From the NCBI GenBank assembly GCA_030685235.1, contig MU839132.1, positions 62,001 to 126,000 on the forward strand: 64,000 nucleotides of DNA, given 5' to 3'. Below, piece by piece: positions 24,059-36,460 of this stretch (within the stretch, counting starts at the first letter, position 1; every line of letters begins with the position of its first letter). The notes under the pieces are model-generated. The model saw only the letters and a list, made by a program, of their open reading frames with translations. It ran no database searches and had not been told where the DNA came from. The translations under genes and the position numbers were made by a program. This DNA is from Copromyces sp. CBS 386.78. Its lineage: Eukaryota > Ascomycota > Sordariomycetes > Sordariales > Sordariaceae.

Positions 24059-25841
24059 TGTTGTGATTCTGCGGCTATGCTTGTTGTCTGTTTTCAGATG
24101 CTGATATGAGGTTTTGAAAATGCGACGTAGCCGTGTATTTGATGATGAAATTGACGATACCTGACACGATAAAGGTCTGGTAGAGAGTCCCAGGAACCGG
24201 AAGGGAGGTGAGCACATCCAGAACTGGGGTAGTAGTGCGGGCACCAGATGAATGACACACGGGGGGTAACGTGCGATATAGCTAAGCAAGAATTTGTGAA
24301 AAGTAGTGAAGAATGGTAACTGTGATTATGTCCGGATTAAGTGATACGTTGGGTGTGAACCACGGTGGGATATTGTGTTCTGGTGAGGCGGGAGTACGGC
24401 GTACGGTAGAGGTAGAGAACTAACGGACTGTGGGGTACATACTGCCGAGCCGAGGTGTCGGCTATGATACCATCGCACACAATGAAAGTCGAGCTACCGC
24501 TTCAAGCGCCGAAGATCACTTTGACGGCTCGGCCAGATGAGCCGGGCTCAGGATGGATGGTTTGCTGACCGGACCCGCTACTTGTAAGTGCAAGTCCGGT
24601 AACGCTTTGGTATAAAAACGTATTGTGGCCATCCGCATCTCTCCTCTGTTGATAGGCACAAGGTATGTCAACTCCGCGTTATGCAGTTTGCGCACTTGCC
24701 AGAGCTGCTTCATGCATTTGGCTCCTTTGGTAGGGAAATAATACGTCCAGAAACGGTGTTAATAACCTGGAACAAACATGGACCCCCTCCTGACGGGAGC
24801 ATCTGCCTACATGGAGCCGCATCACCGGTCACAATGCACACAACTGTTAGTGGATGGATTGTGCTGCCAACCCTTTGGAAAATGGCCCAAGTAACCAAGA
24901 GGCCAGGATGCGTTACCACAAGGCCAAAAACCAGGTCTGAACGAAGAAATATTAACCAAGTTCATAAACGTAACGGCTTTTCGAATGACAATGGCTCGCC
25001 TCCTGGGTTTGAGGATGGCTCATGGTGAAGGTTGCCTTGTCGTTGGGAGACTTCATTGTATGTAGTTGCAGGCATGGCAGGCACCTCGGCCGAGAGGTCG
25101 AGGTCTCCGGTACCTCTGCAAACCTGGAAGGCTGTGAACCAATCAGAGGAGCAGGAGTTACTTGATGCGTTAAAGGGTTCCACCCGCTGTCCCCATTCTC
25201 GTTATCGATAAGCCTTGCGAAGCCGTTCAAGTTCGGTGCAGGTGCCCCTGCAGTTGGCGTCGAATTGATTGATGTTGACGCCGCGGGAATCGGATGGAGA
25301 TTCTATCCCCGGACAACTTAAAAAGCCCAATCTTGCTATCAGAGAACCAACACAACCAGACCAGAGCTCTATTATTGCCATCTCCTTACATGTTACTTTC
25401 GTAGACGGTAGGATATCTCGTACTAAAATGACTAGCCAATGTTGGCAATTGAAGGGGCGCGACAGTTTGACGTGCACGCGGCTAACAAGTCAAGTATTCC
25501 AGGGCACTTAGACCGAACCGCCAGAAACCGTGCTTTTCCCCGAACTGAACGCGCGCGATTTGCCCACCTCGCCACGACGCTTACAAGCCATCTGGACTGT
25601 ATAGAACCGCCAGGCTGAACATAGCCCATATTTCATCATAATTCCGCCCACCATTTCGAAATACACGAGCCAAGGTCCGGGGACTCCTTCTGCAGCCTCG
25701 GGAGCAACACTTGCCCTCGTTGCTGACCCGGTCACGGACCACGCCAAAGACTGCGGATTCGACACAGTGCCTCTGCTTCAGACACAACCAGCACATACAA
25801 AGTTCACTGTGAGGCTTCTAGGAGCCAACGGTCACATCACC
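24059..25841. other. Intergenic between divergent genes
   Basis: This holds the promoter and 5' UTR of the beta-lactamase-fold gene (unless the longer 24289 start is used) and of the ubiquitin protease gene. Frames such as 24681-25028 (+) and 25202-25477 (-) overlap and match nothing recognisable. Confidence 0.5.
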
Positions 25842-27788
25842 ATGTCGGCCAACGCTGCGTCCTCCAAAGACCACAAGGTCAAGGAGCCCCAACCCGGCCA
25901 GCCAATGTATGGATGTGGTAAGATAGCCTAGTCTTGTCCCTGCTAAATGGTCTTATTTCTAACCGGTTCATAGAGCACGTCGGACGTCTATTTAACCAAG
26001 ATCAAGCGACAATCAATATGTCCATACAACACTACAAGACTATTCTGCGGGCTCTCTTCGACATCAACCCTATGGTCCCACAAACGGCCAAGGGCATGGA
26101 TGGCCAGGTTGTGACATCCCTTACCCCGACGTACCTTTGTCTACAATGTCCCTCGACCCTCACCGAAGAAGACCTCTCAAAACACGGCAACAAAAAATCA
26201 CATCGCTTCTGTACGTTGCCTCTGTAGAAGCCAGACGACTGAGCAAGGAAGCTGACAGTTATGACATCAGATGTTGAATCAAGGAGCGGTGCATTGTATT
26301 GCCAAATGTGCGATGACATCGTTTGGGATCCTACCTTTGAGGATCTGAGGTTAAAGAAGCTCGGAACAGGGTCATTCTTCGGTAGTAGGTTCTCGTGTCC
26401 TTTTCTCGATCTTGGCTGTGTGGGCATATACCCGGTACCCATCTACGGCATCGATGAGTCTGGTCCGTTGTTAATATATATCATCATTGCAGGCCGAAAA
26501 CGTAAACATGAAGAACTCTTCGCCCCTGACCCCGTTAAGGACACACCCCAGTATATATCGACCAACACCACCCTCGCCACGTGCAAGGCAAACGGTCTCC
26601 GTGGCATATATAATGCCGGAGCAACTTGCTATCAAAACGTCGTACTCCAGTCATTTCTTCACAATCCCATATTACGCAATTTCTACCTGAGTGATGGGCA
26701 TCAATCAGGCAGTTGCGACACTCCCCACTGCCTCAGTTGTGCCATGGACGATATGTTCCAGGAGTTTTATGCCAGCGAAACCACGAACGGCTACACCGCT
26801 GCTAATATTTTGTCGGGGTTCTGGATCAGCGAGAAGAAGGCTTTTGAGAACTTGGTGGCCAACAAAGAGCAAGATGCCCATGAGTTTTTTCAGTTCATGG
26901 CTGAGGAATTACACGAGAGGAATGGCGATGGCAAGAGACCTGAAATTGGCAGCGAGCATACCTGCAACTGCATCATCCACCAAACATACTACGGAAAATT
27001 GCAGACGTCGACAACGTGCCAAAACTGCGGGGGCGTCACGAACCAAGCCCAGAGCTTTTTGGATCTCAGTGTTCCCTTGGAGAATTTGACGCAAAAAAGG
27101 GGCAAGAAGAGCTTGGCTAATGGCGACGGACCGGCGAGGTCGCAAACCAGTGTCACTCTCCAGGAATGCCTGGACGAGGAATACATCAAATCCGACAAGT
27201 GCGAGTATCGCTGTCAGAACTGCAACTCGGTACAGCAAGCAAGAAGACAGACCAGTATCAAGAAGTTACCCAACGTTCTCTCTATCCAGCTCAAGGTAAG
27301 ATGACCGAAACCCCTTCCTTATTCGCACTCGATACTCCCCGTTTCCGGTGTGCCTTTGCTCGGAGGCAACAGAACACAAGCTGATAATCACAAACAGAGG
27401 TTCGAGTTCAAACAAGGGCGTAATGACCGTGCCCAGAAAATCGAGACACCTGTCCAGTTTCCTTTGCAGCTCAACATGCTGCCTTACACAACACGCGCAC
27501 GAACACAGGATCTCAAGAACGAGTACGAGCTACAGCGGTCCTGCACTTACGATCTCCTTTGCGTCGTCGTCCACGTTGGTGACATGGATACTGGACACTA
27601 CATTTCTTATTGCCGGGTTGGCGACCAGGTATGTCTGACTGAGAAAAGGCCACTCAAAGAGTATACCTGCTAATTCACCGACACAGTGGTTTGCATTTAA
27701 TGATCACAAAGTTGAACTGGCCCAGAAGTCTGACGTGCTGAACGCCAAGGCCTATCTTCTTTTTTACATCGTTCGGTCTTTGTCTTAA
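25842..27788 (+). CDS. Ubiquitin carboxyl-terminal hydrolase of the Ubp8/USP22 type
   Basis: Six exons (25842..25917, 25974..26210, 26271..26381, 26493..27295, 27398..27628, 27687..27788) join in frame to 519 residues. The N-terminus carries a UBP-type zinc finger (YGCEH, CLQCPS, then HRFYVESRSGALYCQMCDDIVWDP). The catalytic domain starts with GIYNAGATCYQNVVLQ (active-site Cys about 187 with its preceding Asn) and has the zinc ribbon pairs CQNC and CQNC. It ends with TGHYISYC (catalytic His about 476) and WFAFNDHKV. This order is that of the SAGA histone H2B deubiquitinase Ubp8/USP22. An alternative acceptor for exon 3 at 26259 would add four residues without changing the frame; 26271 gives the better family match. 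Confidence 0.92.
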
Positions 27789-28380
27789 GTCCAGACAAAT
27801 GGCGTACGAGTGGCAAGTAAGGAATAAGTATCTGATTGCATACGATGTTATCTTCAGTATCCACGTGCTGGGTGGCGCGTTTACGTTTTGTAAAGTATTG
27901 GATCTTTTTGGCGGCATTCAAGGAAGCATAATATGCCGGCGTCTTTCGGATTTGTTTTCGTTCCATGGAGCGTACATGGAGAGGACTCATACAGATGTAA
28001 CTCAGTGACTATCATCGTTCACCTCGCTCTCTCAGTTTTCTCCATGCAGTGAGAAGAAGAAATCCAGTCAAATCATCTTGCTTTACCATTCGCAGGGCAT
28101 TTGCCGCTCTCAGCGTTGATCGTCCCTCTTATACAGACATGCAAGTTTGGGCCGTACGCCGTGGGCGGTTTGATGCGTTAATGGGTATTCATGTGTATCA
28201 TACGAGGCGGTATGCCTCATGCAGCGAATCAACATCTTGCCATTGGCTGGCAATGTTCCCTTTCTAAGGATTTGGATTTGTCTGTATCTCCAGGTTTGCG
28301 CCATCCTTTCATACGCCCGAGCTGTTTCTCCTTCACCCCGTTCGTAGATTGTCCAACCCTAACAAAGCCCAGACCGCCTA
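27789..28380. other. Intergenic, convergent gene ends
   Basis: The gap between the 3' ends of the ubiquitin protease and rpn9. No supported coding sequence or RNA gene is seen. Confidence 0.55.
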
Positions 28381-29610
28381 CTAAGCCCAGACATCCTGGC
28401 CCACGCCCTCGATCCAGTTACCCAGCTTGTCAACGCTGGAATCCCACTCTTGCAGCCGTTGCCTCATGTTCTCGATCTGCTTCATGTCCAGCACCTTGGG
28501 CTGCACCCAGTTGATGTGGGCCACCTCGTCGACTTGGTCGATCGTGCCCCGCAGCAGATCCAAGCTCAGCGCCTTCATGATCAGGTGCTCGATCTCGTCG
28601 GGGTGTACCTTGGTCTCGTTCGCGATCGTGGAGAAGGACATGGCGCGGTCGTGGGGCGGGCGGCGGAACACGGCCTCGGTCAGCGCCGCCAGGTAGATCT
28701 TCTCGCGCAGCTGGCGCGTGTGTTGCGCCAGCAGCGGGTCCGAGCTGATGTGGCTGGCCAGGAGGTCGTACGCGGCCAGGTCGCCGCGGTTGAAGGCGAA
28801 GAGGAGCTGGTGCAGCCACTTGTGCCGGTCGTCGATGGTGAGGGCGTCGAGGATGGGGTGCAGCAGGAGCTCGCCGAAGTTGTAGATGCTCGAGCTGACG
28901 AGGGCCGCGATGGCCAGGTTGTAGGCGCGCTGGCGCTGCTCCTCGACCGAGAGCGACTTGACGTCGATGCAGGCCAGATAGAGCAGCGCGTTCTTGTAGT
29001 AGGCGCCCGAGTCGGACTTGGCTTGGAAGTAGTTGGCGTTGGTGTCGTAGAAGGCGGCGTGCACGACCGACTCAACCGAGTCGAAGTTGTCGAGGATTCG
29101 CTCGGCCGTGTCCAGGTCCTTGCGCGCGCCGTCGAGATCCGAGAGGTCGAGCTTCACGCGGGCAACGGCGATCGTGGCAAATACATAGGCGTCTTGCGAG
29201 TCTTCGTCGTCGACCTTCTTGACGACGGCTTCCAAAAAGGAGAGGCGCTCCTGGTTGTCTGCAGTTTCCGCGCCCACACATGGTTAGTTCTGGCTGTTGG
29301 ATGGTGGTTAGGAAGACGAGGGGATGGGGTCCGTTTGCGCACCTCTACATTGTGTGGCGGCCTTGAGAGCAAGATCTACGAGCTTGAGCTGGTTGATCTT
29401 GTCGGCGAACTTGAGAATAAAGACCTTGTAGAACTGTAGCCTCTGCGGGGCACTGCCGGGGTTGTTGAAGAACTCGAGGAGCAGGTTGGTGAGCTGATGC
29501 CACAGCTTGCGCTCCCATAGTGTCTCGAACTCGAGGACGAGGGGCTGAAGTTCTTCGGGCGCCTGGTCGCGCTGCTCGGCGAGGAAGTCGGAGATGGTGT
29601 CGACGTTCAT
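28381..29610 (-). CDS. rpn9: 26S proteasome regulatory subunit Rpn9 (PSMD13)
   Basis: Two exons (29610..29343 and 29258..28381) give 381 residues, close to the 393 of the yeast protein. The intron runs from GAG|GTGCGC to CTGCAG|ACAACC and restores ATQCRDNQERLSFLE. Exon 1 has the Rpn9 N-terminus (FLAEQRDQAPEELQPLVLEF, WERKLWHQLTNLLLEF). Exon 2 carries helical repeats and a C-terminal PCI domain (about residues 200-345: HKWLHQLLFAFNRGDL, FSTIANETKVHPDEIEHLIM, VDEVAHINWVQPKVLD). Rpn9 is a lid subunit of the 19S regulatory particle. The gene is head to head with nuo-40 across 693 bp. Confidence 0.95.
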
Positions 29611-30303
29611 GGCTGTGATGATGTGTGTTCTAGTGTTCTAGCGTTCCTTGCTGTCCAGTCCTTGGGATGTAGGCAGGTTCTCGAGCGCCCGGTTTCTTGA
29701 TGGGAAGGTCGGCGGGATCTGCTACGAATGGATACCGGTGTGCTGTGAAATGTTGTTGGCGATTATATGAAAGCTCGACCGAGGAATGTCGTGGTTGTTT
29801 ACGTCGAACGATGAAGGATGGGAGTGCCGTCCGAGGTGTCGTGGTTGACGTCTTTCAGTGAAGCCTTGACGCGGCGTTAGGCGTGCAGCCAGCTACGGTC
29901 GGTCATTGTGGATGCTCCTTCAGCACTGTGGAGGCCCCCACGGTTACTGCCAAGTGGAAGCTGCCGTGGGTGAAGCTACACTAAGGTACTGTACTAATAC
30001 CGCACAGACGGGATGGGTACGTACCGCCGACCGCAGTGGCAGCAGCTCCCCCCAATACCAAACGGTACGTACTGCCGTGTAAGTCCTTGTACAGAGCCTT
30101 GGCACACGTGATTCACCCGTTTTGGTTGGTACCTTGAAGGGGAGTGCTGACGGCAGGCTGGCAGCAGGCGGGCAGCTAGAGCAGCCGGCTTCGACGTCCC
30201 GAGTTTCGATATCATAGGCGGCAGCTTGAAGCTCCGGATAGCCTCTATTTCCATCGCCAATTGAACGGGACTCGGCCGACCCTGCCACCCCACAACCCAC
30301 AAG
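29611..30303. promoter_or_regulatory. Shared upstream region of rpn9 and nuo-40
   Basis: A 693-bp divergent intergenic region with both start codons facing outward. It should hold both promoters and 5' UTRs. CT-rich and GTACGTACTG-like short repeats lie near 30013-30080. No TATA box is obvious on either side. Confidence 0.5.
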
Positions 30304-31907
30304 ATGGCTCCCCTGACGGCCGCGATGCGGTCGACTCCCAGAATCATCGCCTCCAACGCCTTTGCCTTTCAGCGACGGGCCATCTCCGACGTGACCATCA
30401 CCCGTACTGGCAAGCCCATTATCCGTAACCAGGGTGGCCGGTAATTGCTGCTATATCTCTGTTTGGGTGGAATGGATCATGGCTAACACGTCGCCTACCT
30501 CCGCAGCTCCTCCCTCGGTGGACATACCGCGACAGTCTTCGGTGCGACCGGCCAGCTCGGTCGCTACATTGTCAACAGACTAGGTGCGATCTGGCGACTT
30601 CCAAGCGTATACCTTTAGAGATCACCATGGCTTATATCAAAACGTTTCGCAGCGAGACAAGGATGCACCGTCATCATCCCCTTCCGCGACGAGTACAACA
30701 AGCGCCATCTGAAAGTTACGGGTGATTTGGGCAAGGTCGTCATGATAGTGAGCTTTTCCCCACAACAAGAGTCATGTCCATACAGTCGAGGCCCACGTAC
30801 CCGCAAGGATCCAGCTGCTAAGCATGACCACCACTCCAGGAGTTCGACCTGCGCAACACCCAGTCCATCGAGGAGAGCGTCAGACACTCGGATGTCGTCT
30901 ACAACCTGATCGGTCGCGACTACCCGACCAAGTGAGTTTGGATTTACTGGAAAAAGCTGCGGTGGAGTTGCACGAGTGCTGACCTGGGTTTCAGGAACTT
31001 CTCGTTCGAGGACGTCCACATCGAGGGTGCTGAGCGCATCGCCGAAGCTGTCGCCAAATACGATGTCGACCGCTTCATTCACGTCTCGTCCTACAATGCC
31101 GACCCCAACTCGGAGTGCGAGTTCTTCGCCACCAAGGTACGATTACAAGACAGCCTCGTCCAGCGAGTCACATCGTCATGTGTTACTAATTGAATCTCTA
31201 GGCGCGTGGTGAGCAAGTAGTCAGGAGCATTTTCCCCGAGACCACCATTGTCCGGCCGGCTCCCATGTTTGGCTTCGAGGACAGGTTGCTTCACAAGCTT
31301 GCCAGCGTCAAGAACATCCTGACATCCAACTGGATGCAGGAGAAGTACAACCCTGTTCACGTATGTCTTCCCGAACGTTATAACCGTTCACGCGCGGACA
31401 ATGGCATCTAATAGCCGTTTTAGGTGATCGACGTTGGCCAGGCTCTTGAACAGATGCTCTTCGACGACAACACTGCTTCCGAGACTTTTGAACTTTACGG
31501 CCCCAAGACCTACACTACCGCTGAGATCTCCGAGATGGTTGACCGCGAAATCTACAAGAAGCGGCGCCACGTCAATGTGCCCAAGAAGATTCTCAAGCCG
31601 ATCGCTGGTGTTATGAACAAGGCCCTCTGGTGGCCCATCATGTCTGCCGATGAGATTGAGCGTGAGTTCCACGATCAGGTCATCGATCCGTCGGCCAAGA
31701 CCTTCAAGGACCTCGGCATCGAGCCTGCAGATATCGCCAATTTCACCTACCATTACTTGGTAAGTTTCATACATCTCAGTTTGGGTCGAAAAGGAATGTT
31801 TACTGATACCCATACAGCAAAGTTATCGCAGCAACGCGTACTACGATCTTCCCCCAGCGACCGAAAAGGAAAAGAGGGAGGACAAGGAGTATATTCACGT
31901 GCTTTGA
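30304..31907 (+). CDS. nuo-40: NADH:ubiquinone oxidoreductase 40 kDa subunit (NDUFA9 homologue)
   Basis: Eight exons: 30304..30440, 30507..30583, 30653..30747, 30840..30931, 30995..31136, 31202..31360, 31424..31759, 31818..31907. They join in frame to 375 residues. The first about 30 residues (MAPLTAAMRSTPRIIASN..) are Arg/Ala-rich and acidic-free, as in a mitochondrial presequence. A Rossmann-fold NAD(P)-binding motif GATGQLGRYIVNRLARQG follows, then VVYNLIGRDYPTKNF, HVSSYNADP and RPAPMFGFEDRLLH, typical of the atypical SDR family that includes NDUFA9. The protein is an accessory subunit of complex I at the junction of the matrix and membrane arms and binds NADPH. Eight exons make it the most intron-rich gene here. 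Confidence 0.95.
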
Positions 31908-32347
31908 GTTTCTTTGGGGGTTGCACAGGGATGCATGTAAATTGTATAAATCCACCGTAGAGCACTTTGTGAGTCGACGGAACACAGCACGTCTAGACCG
32001 GATGCTGCGGTGAGAATTTTAGAGCAATCAAGATATTTGCGCAAGCGTTTGACCTGGGGTGAGGTCGAAGGGTTCATCCCGACCGGGTTGTGTTTACTTG
32101 TATAATGCGACTAAAAAGGGGGAACGGATGGGGAAATGTCATCAACGCATCCAAGTGTGCCCACAATTTTTTTCGATGCTGCACTCTCCCGTTAAACTTT
32201 AATTGTTAGTGTCAAAAGCAAATCATTCTCCAACACTTACAGCAATCACTCACTACTTACTTATGTGACCGATTAAATTCGAGTTGCTCCAATCTATACC
32301 CTCATTACTTCAACTCGCATCATATTCTGGCAATTTTGAAAGCAAAA
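31908..32347. other. Intergenic between tandem genes
   Basis: 440 bp containing the nuo-40 3' UTR and the promoter of the methyltransferase gene. AT-rich toward 32160-32300; no gene seen. Confidence 0.5.
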
Positions 32348-33335
32348 ATGGCGTGCATCATCGACAAGTTCTCCGATGATGAGAGTGACCTGTGAGTAAT
32401 GCCTCACCACCCATACTCGATATACCATTATGCAGTATAATACTAACTGTCTAAAGCGAGCTCTCGACCTCAACTCTCGATGCCCTCAAGTCCTTCTACG
32501 CCGAGCGCGATGCCCGTGCCGAGCAGTTTGCTAAGCTCCAGGCCGAGGCCGAGGAGAGGCATGCATTGAACGTCAAGCTATCCATGGATGCTTTCACCGA
32601 GGATTGGAACGAGAGTCAGTTCTGGGTGAGTTTTTCGAATATCAATATCATATATCTGACATGTTCATCAAAACTGGGTGAACCAGCTAACACGGCACAA
32701 AAACACAGTACTCTGACGAAACAGCCACCTTTCTCGCCAAACAACTCCTCTCCGGCGCCACCGAATCCACCTCCATCGCCGTCGTCTCCGCCCCCTCCGT
32801 CTTCGTCCAGCTCAAGAACATCCTCAACTCGGACTCTTGGGCGAACAAGCCCAAGCCCAAGCTTACCTTGCTCGAGCACGACAACCGTTTCGCCGTCTTT
32901 ACCGACGAGTTTGTGTTCTACGATTTCGCCCAGCCGCTCAAGCTGCCCTCCCACTTGAAGGGCGCCTTCGACCGGGTTATTGTCGACCCGCCCTTTTTGA
33001 GCGAGGACTGCCAGACCAAGGCTGCGTTGACGGTTAGGTGGATGCTTAAGCCTTCTGGGCCAGAGAAGATCATTGCATGCACGGGCGAGCGCATGGAGTC
33101 GCTGGTTACGGAGAAGCTGTATAAGAGCTACGGCGTGAGGACGACCACGTTCGAACCTAAGCATGCGAGGGGGCTGAGCAATGAGTTTTATTGCTATGCT
33201 AATTTTGAGGTCGAACCGGGGGAGGGAGCGGCGGGTAGTGAGACGCCAGAGGAGAAGGGCTGGACGCTGAGGGAGTTGGGGTGGAAGGAGAAGGAGGGTG
33301 GTGGTGGTGCTGCTGCTGCTGCTGCCACTGCTTGA
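32348..33335 (+). CDS. efm5: Efm5-type protein-lysine N-methyltransferase
   Basis: Three exons (32348..32391, 32457..32625, 32709..33335) give 279 residues. The N-terminus has the family pattern ELSTSTLDALKSFYAER followed by DWNESQFWYSDETA. The centre has LLEHDNRFAVF and the catalytic-type motif VDPPF (residues 163-167), then GLSNEFYCYANF. This matches the N6-adenine-methyltransferase-like PF10237 family. The founding members, Efm5 in yeast and EEF1AKMT1 in animals, methylate a lysine of elongation factor eEF1A. The C-terminus ends in a Gly/Ala low-complexity run (GGGGAAAAAATA) encoded by a trinucleotide repeat. It is transcribed in the same direction as nuo-40 and convergent with rbd2. Confidence 0.9.
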
Positions 33336-34062
33336 GGGTATGGGATAATATAAGATGGACTGGGGATGGCATGGCGTGACATGGAGAGGTGAGGAATGGG
33401 TAGATAGAGGGAGGAGTTTCCGGTCCACTGTTTGTTTGCGCGTGGGACTACTACTAAAATTGCGCGGCAAATGATAATACTTGGGAATAAAATGGTCTGT
33501 TTGTTGTAGGTGTTGAGAAGTCTGGGAGCAAGGGCAAAACAAAAGCTAGTACGGATATGCCAAGTAGGCGCTGATGGATGCTTTTTTGTCTGGGTTAAGA
33601 GACGCGAAATGCCTCTATAGGCTTAGAGTCTTGCAGAAGATCTGATCCAAAGAATTACGCAAAACGCCCACCATCAGAGTCGGGCTTTGTAAATTTATCC
33701 GACCTTGAAAGACATGAAAGCCAACTCATCATCCGTGGACATTTTGTCGAATGAATGATAGCCATTCATCATAATGGAGAAGACTTTACTTGCAGACCCC
33801 CAATCTCAAGAGGAAACCTGAATTATATCCCGAAAACCCCGTGCCACCCCCTTTTGACATCCTTCCATCCCTATGTTTAGTCATACAACATCAAACATTA
33901 ACAGTAAGTTATCTTTCTATATCTATCATTTCATGACACGCACCATGCCCTCACATGCACCCATTTTATACCTTTCCCATGCTCTTTCTGCTCATGTACA
34001 TCATGTACGTAGTAGTGGTGAGGCTTCCTGGAACGGCTTTTTTTTTTTTTTTTTTTTTTTTT
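33336..34062. other. Intergenic, convergent gene ends with poly-T tract
   Basis: The gap between the ends of efm5 and rbd2. A 26-base T run (34038-34063) abuts the rbd2 stop codon, so the rbd2 transcript has an A tract directly after its stop. No gene seen. Confidence 0.6.
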
Positions 34063-35339
34063 TCAAGGTCCCAATCGCTGACCACCGGAGACCCCGGCAA
34101 AAGGAATGCCGGCCTCGGCTGAAGAGGCGGACTGGGGGAGGACACCAAATCTGCCAAAGGTCTTCTGATCCACGCTGACGTAGTGAGGAAGTCTGCCCAG
34201 GAGGTTGAGCTTGCCTTCGATGAAGCGCAACGCCCACTCGGGAGGAGCGAGGAACTTGAGGTAGCCCAGACCAACTATTGCCCATGTTAGCGATTTGGCT
34301 CTTTCTCTGAAGAGCGGGGTAGGAACACATACATCCATAACCGACAAGCAGACCAGCCAAGTGCCCGAGGAAGCTCGAGCTCGGCAGCAACGCGGCAGTG
34401 GCGACCACCAAAAACAGAGGAGTGATCCACGTGGGGATGTTGTAGGTGCTGATGGTGAAGTAAGGGTTGGTCTTGTAGGTGCGAATGGCCTCCATGCCAA
34501 GCAGCAGGAACACCCACATGCTGGCTCCCATGACTGGCGTGTTGGCGTGGAGGATGAATCTTTCGGTGAAGACGTAGATCAGGCCGGGTATCGTGGCGAA
34601 TGCTAAAGAAGAACGTACGTGTTAGTTGAGGTCTGGGAAGTCCAGAAGAAAGGGATGGATATCTTACGGCCAAAGAAGAGCGCTACAGCGGTCAGAGTAC
34701 CGTGCTCCTGCTCAAACCTCTCGAGTAGAGGCGTGAACGCGATGATGTTGAGTATTGTGTGGAAGACGTTGAGGTGGATGAACGGGAATGTGTTGATGCG
34801 GTATACTGTTATCATAAAAGTGTTAGCAGTGTGCCCGTACAAACAGTCTTGTTCTACAACGTATGACCCGTTCCAAATATATAAAGCCTCCCGTAATCCT
34901 ACAGAGCTGTCATCTGATGTATTGGGTACCCATCGCCAGCGCATACTTTGCTCCCAAGCAAGGATTCAGTAAATGGTGTTTCCTCCTGCTCGTTGGTCTG
35001 CGCCAGTTGCTTCTTCCTATGCCGTCCCCCTCGGCGATGTCCTCCACCCCAGCCACTCCCTCGCAAAACCAAATCCAAAAAAATTGAAAAATAAATAAAA
35101 TAAATTAGCTTTTTTTTGGAAGACCTACGTGTCGCAATCCCAATCTCGTCCGGTATCAACGCTCCCCACGTCTTGACGTCCCAATTCCATGATTTGCCGA
35201 CCAAGGTCAAAACCCATGTCAAGACAATAATCAGCACCGTGGCTCTTGTGAAAAGCGGCAGCTTGAGGAGATAGGCACGCGTGCGCTGGGTGTTGAACGT
35301 CACGGCGGCCCCGGAGGCGGGCAGTGTTTGGGCTGCCAT
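34063..35339 (-). CDS. rbd2: Rhomboid-family protein Rbd2
   Basis: Four exons (35339..35129, 34805..34668, 34602..34333, 34274..34063) give 276 residues. Multiple membrane segments are visible, for example ATVLIIVLTWVLTLVG, PFIHLNVFHTILNIIAFTP and WITPLFLVVATAALLP. The serine of GASMWVF and the histidine of FLGHLAGLL correspond to the rhomboid catalytic dyad. Fungal Rbd2 is a Golgi rhomboid protease; in Schizosaccharomyces and Aspergillus it is linked to cleavage of the SREBP sterol regulator. The first intron is long (323 bp) and contains A/T-rich runs. The 3' end is followed at once by an A26 tract on the coding strand. Confidence 0.93.
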
Positions 35340-36460
35340 TATGTGTATTCGTTTGGCGTCGTGATCTGTTGGTTCGCGGTCCTGTCGGTTGGCGTTCAGG
35401 AAGAGCCCAAGGGATAAGATGCGCCGTGGGCGGATGGGAGGGTATCTTCAGTTCTGAGCTCAGACTTGTAATCGCCGGTTAGATGCGCACTCGAACGTCT
35501 TCGAAAAGAGTATACAGCGTCTCGAGGACTCGGGTCGTTGGTTGAAAAAGGACAATGGCTGGTGTGGTCCTGTCGAACGAGGAAGGCGGACGGGAGTCGG
35601 TGTTGTATGACCGCCTTATCGAGGGAACGTTTGGCGCTCTCTTATCGGTCTTTGCTGCAAAGTAAGTACCTTAGGTATCGATGATCCGACGTTGACAGAG
35701 AAACGAAGGACAAAATAAACTAAAAATCGGTTGCTCTTCGAATGTTGGTCAGGAGTAAGGTCCGACTCCAAGCTTTGTTGAACAAACTAGTCTTGCTGAA
35801 TAAAGCTGACAGGCGGGCACTCGGGCTCGTCGGGGTTCCGTCGCGGCCGGTGGTGGGCGTGGTTAGGGGTCCCCGTCCGTGTCGGATAGTGGAGTGAGTG
35901 GAGGGATCTACTTTTGCTCTCTACGTTACCGTCCTTGACGTCTTGGCGGTACTTTCCGTTAACACAACGCCAGTTTCCCCATCCACGCTGTTATGATCCA
36001 AGTTTCGATTCTCCCCTTCAAAAGGCATTGAACTCGAGACGCGAATGACCTTGTAAAAATACTAGGTGCATCCGAAGCACCGTATTTCGGCAGAGCTTCA
36101 ACCCGAACCACCCGTACATGGACAGGGAAAAGATTTCATACATTGATCAAAATAGTCCAGGCGAAGTGTCATTTTAAGGCCCTCACGTCCTTGCCTATAC
36201 CTATAAAGAGGGAGCAGGAGGTAGAGGGACGGCCGACCAGTCTTACTATCGCCCCTTCTTGATACATATTTGGCGCCTAGCCAAAGAACGTACCCACCAC
36301 CCTCAACTACCAGCATTCCAATCTGAGAACAAACATGCTTTTGCATTCTGAAACCCTCTCAAACAACGCCAAAAAGAGCACAAAAAAAGGTATCATCACA
36401 TATATCTCGATGGAATACATGTTGAATGTGAAAAAGAAGACGTAAAAAGCAAAAGGGAAA
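35340..36460. other. Intergenic with one weak coding candidate
   Basis: 1.1 kb upstream of rbd2 on the divergent side. A possible two-exon small gene begins at 35555 (see findings) but matches no family. The rest shows no supported gene. Confidence 0.4.
36444..36460 (-). terminator. RNA polymerase III terminator of tRNA-Ser
   Basis: On the minus strand the tRNA is followed by TTTCCCTTTTGCTTTTT. The T4 and T5 runs are typical Pol III stop signals. Confidence 0.75.

Noticed and set aside
28450..29439. 329-residue plus-strand frame
   Set aside because: Antisense to rpn9; composition is a mirror of its GC-rich codons and no domain is seen.
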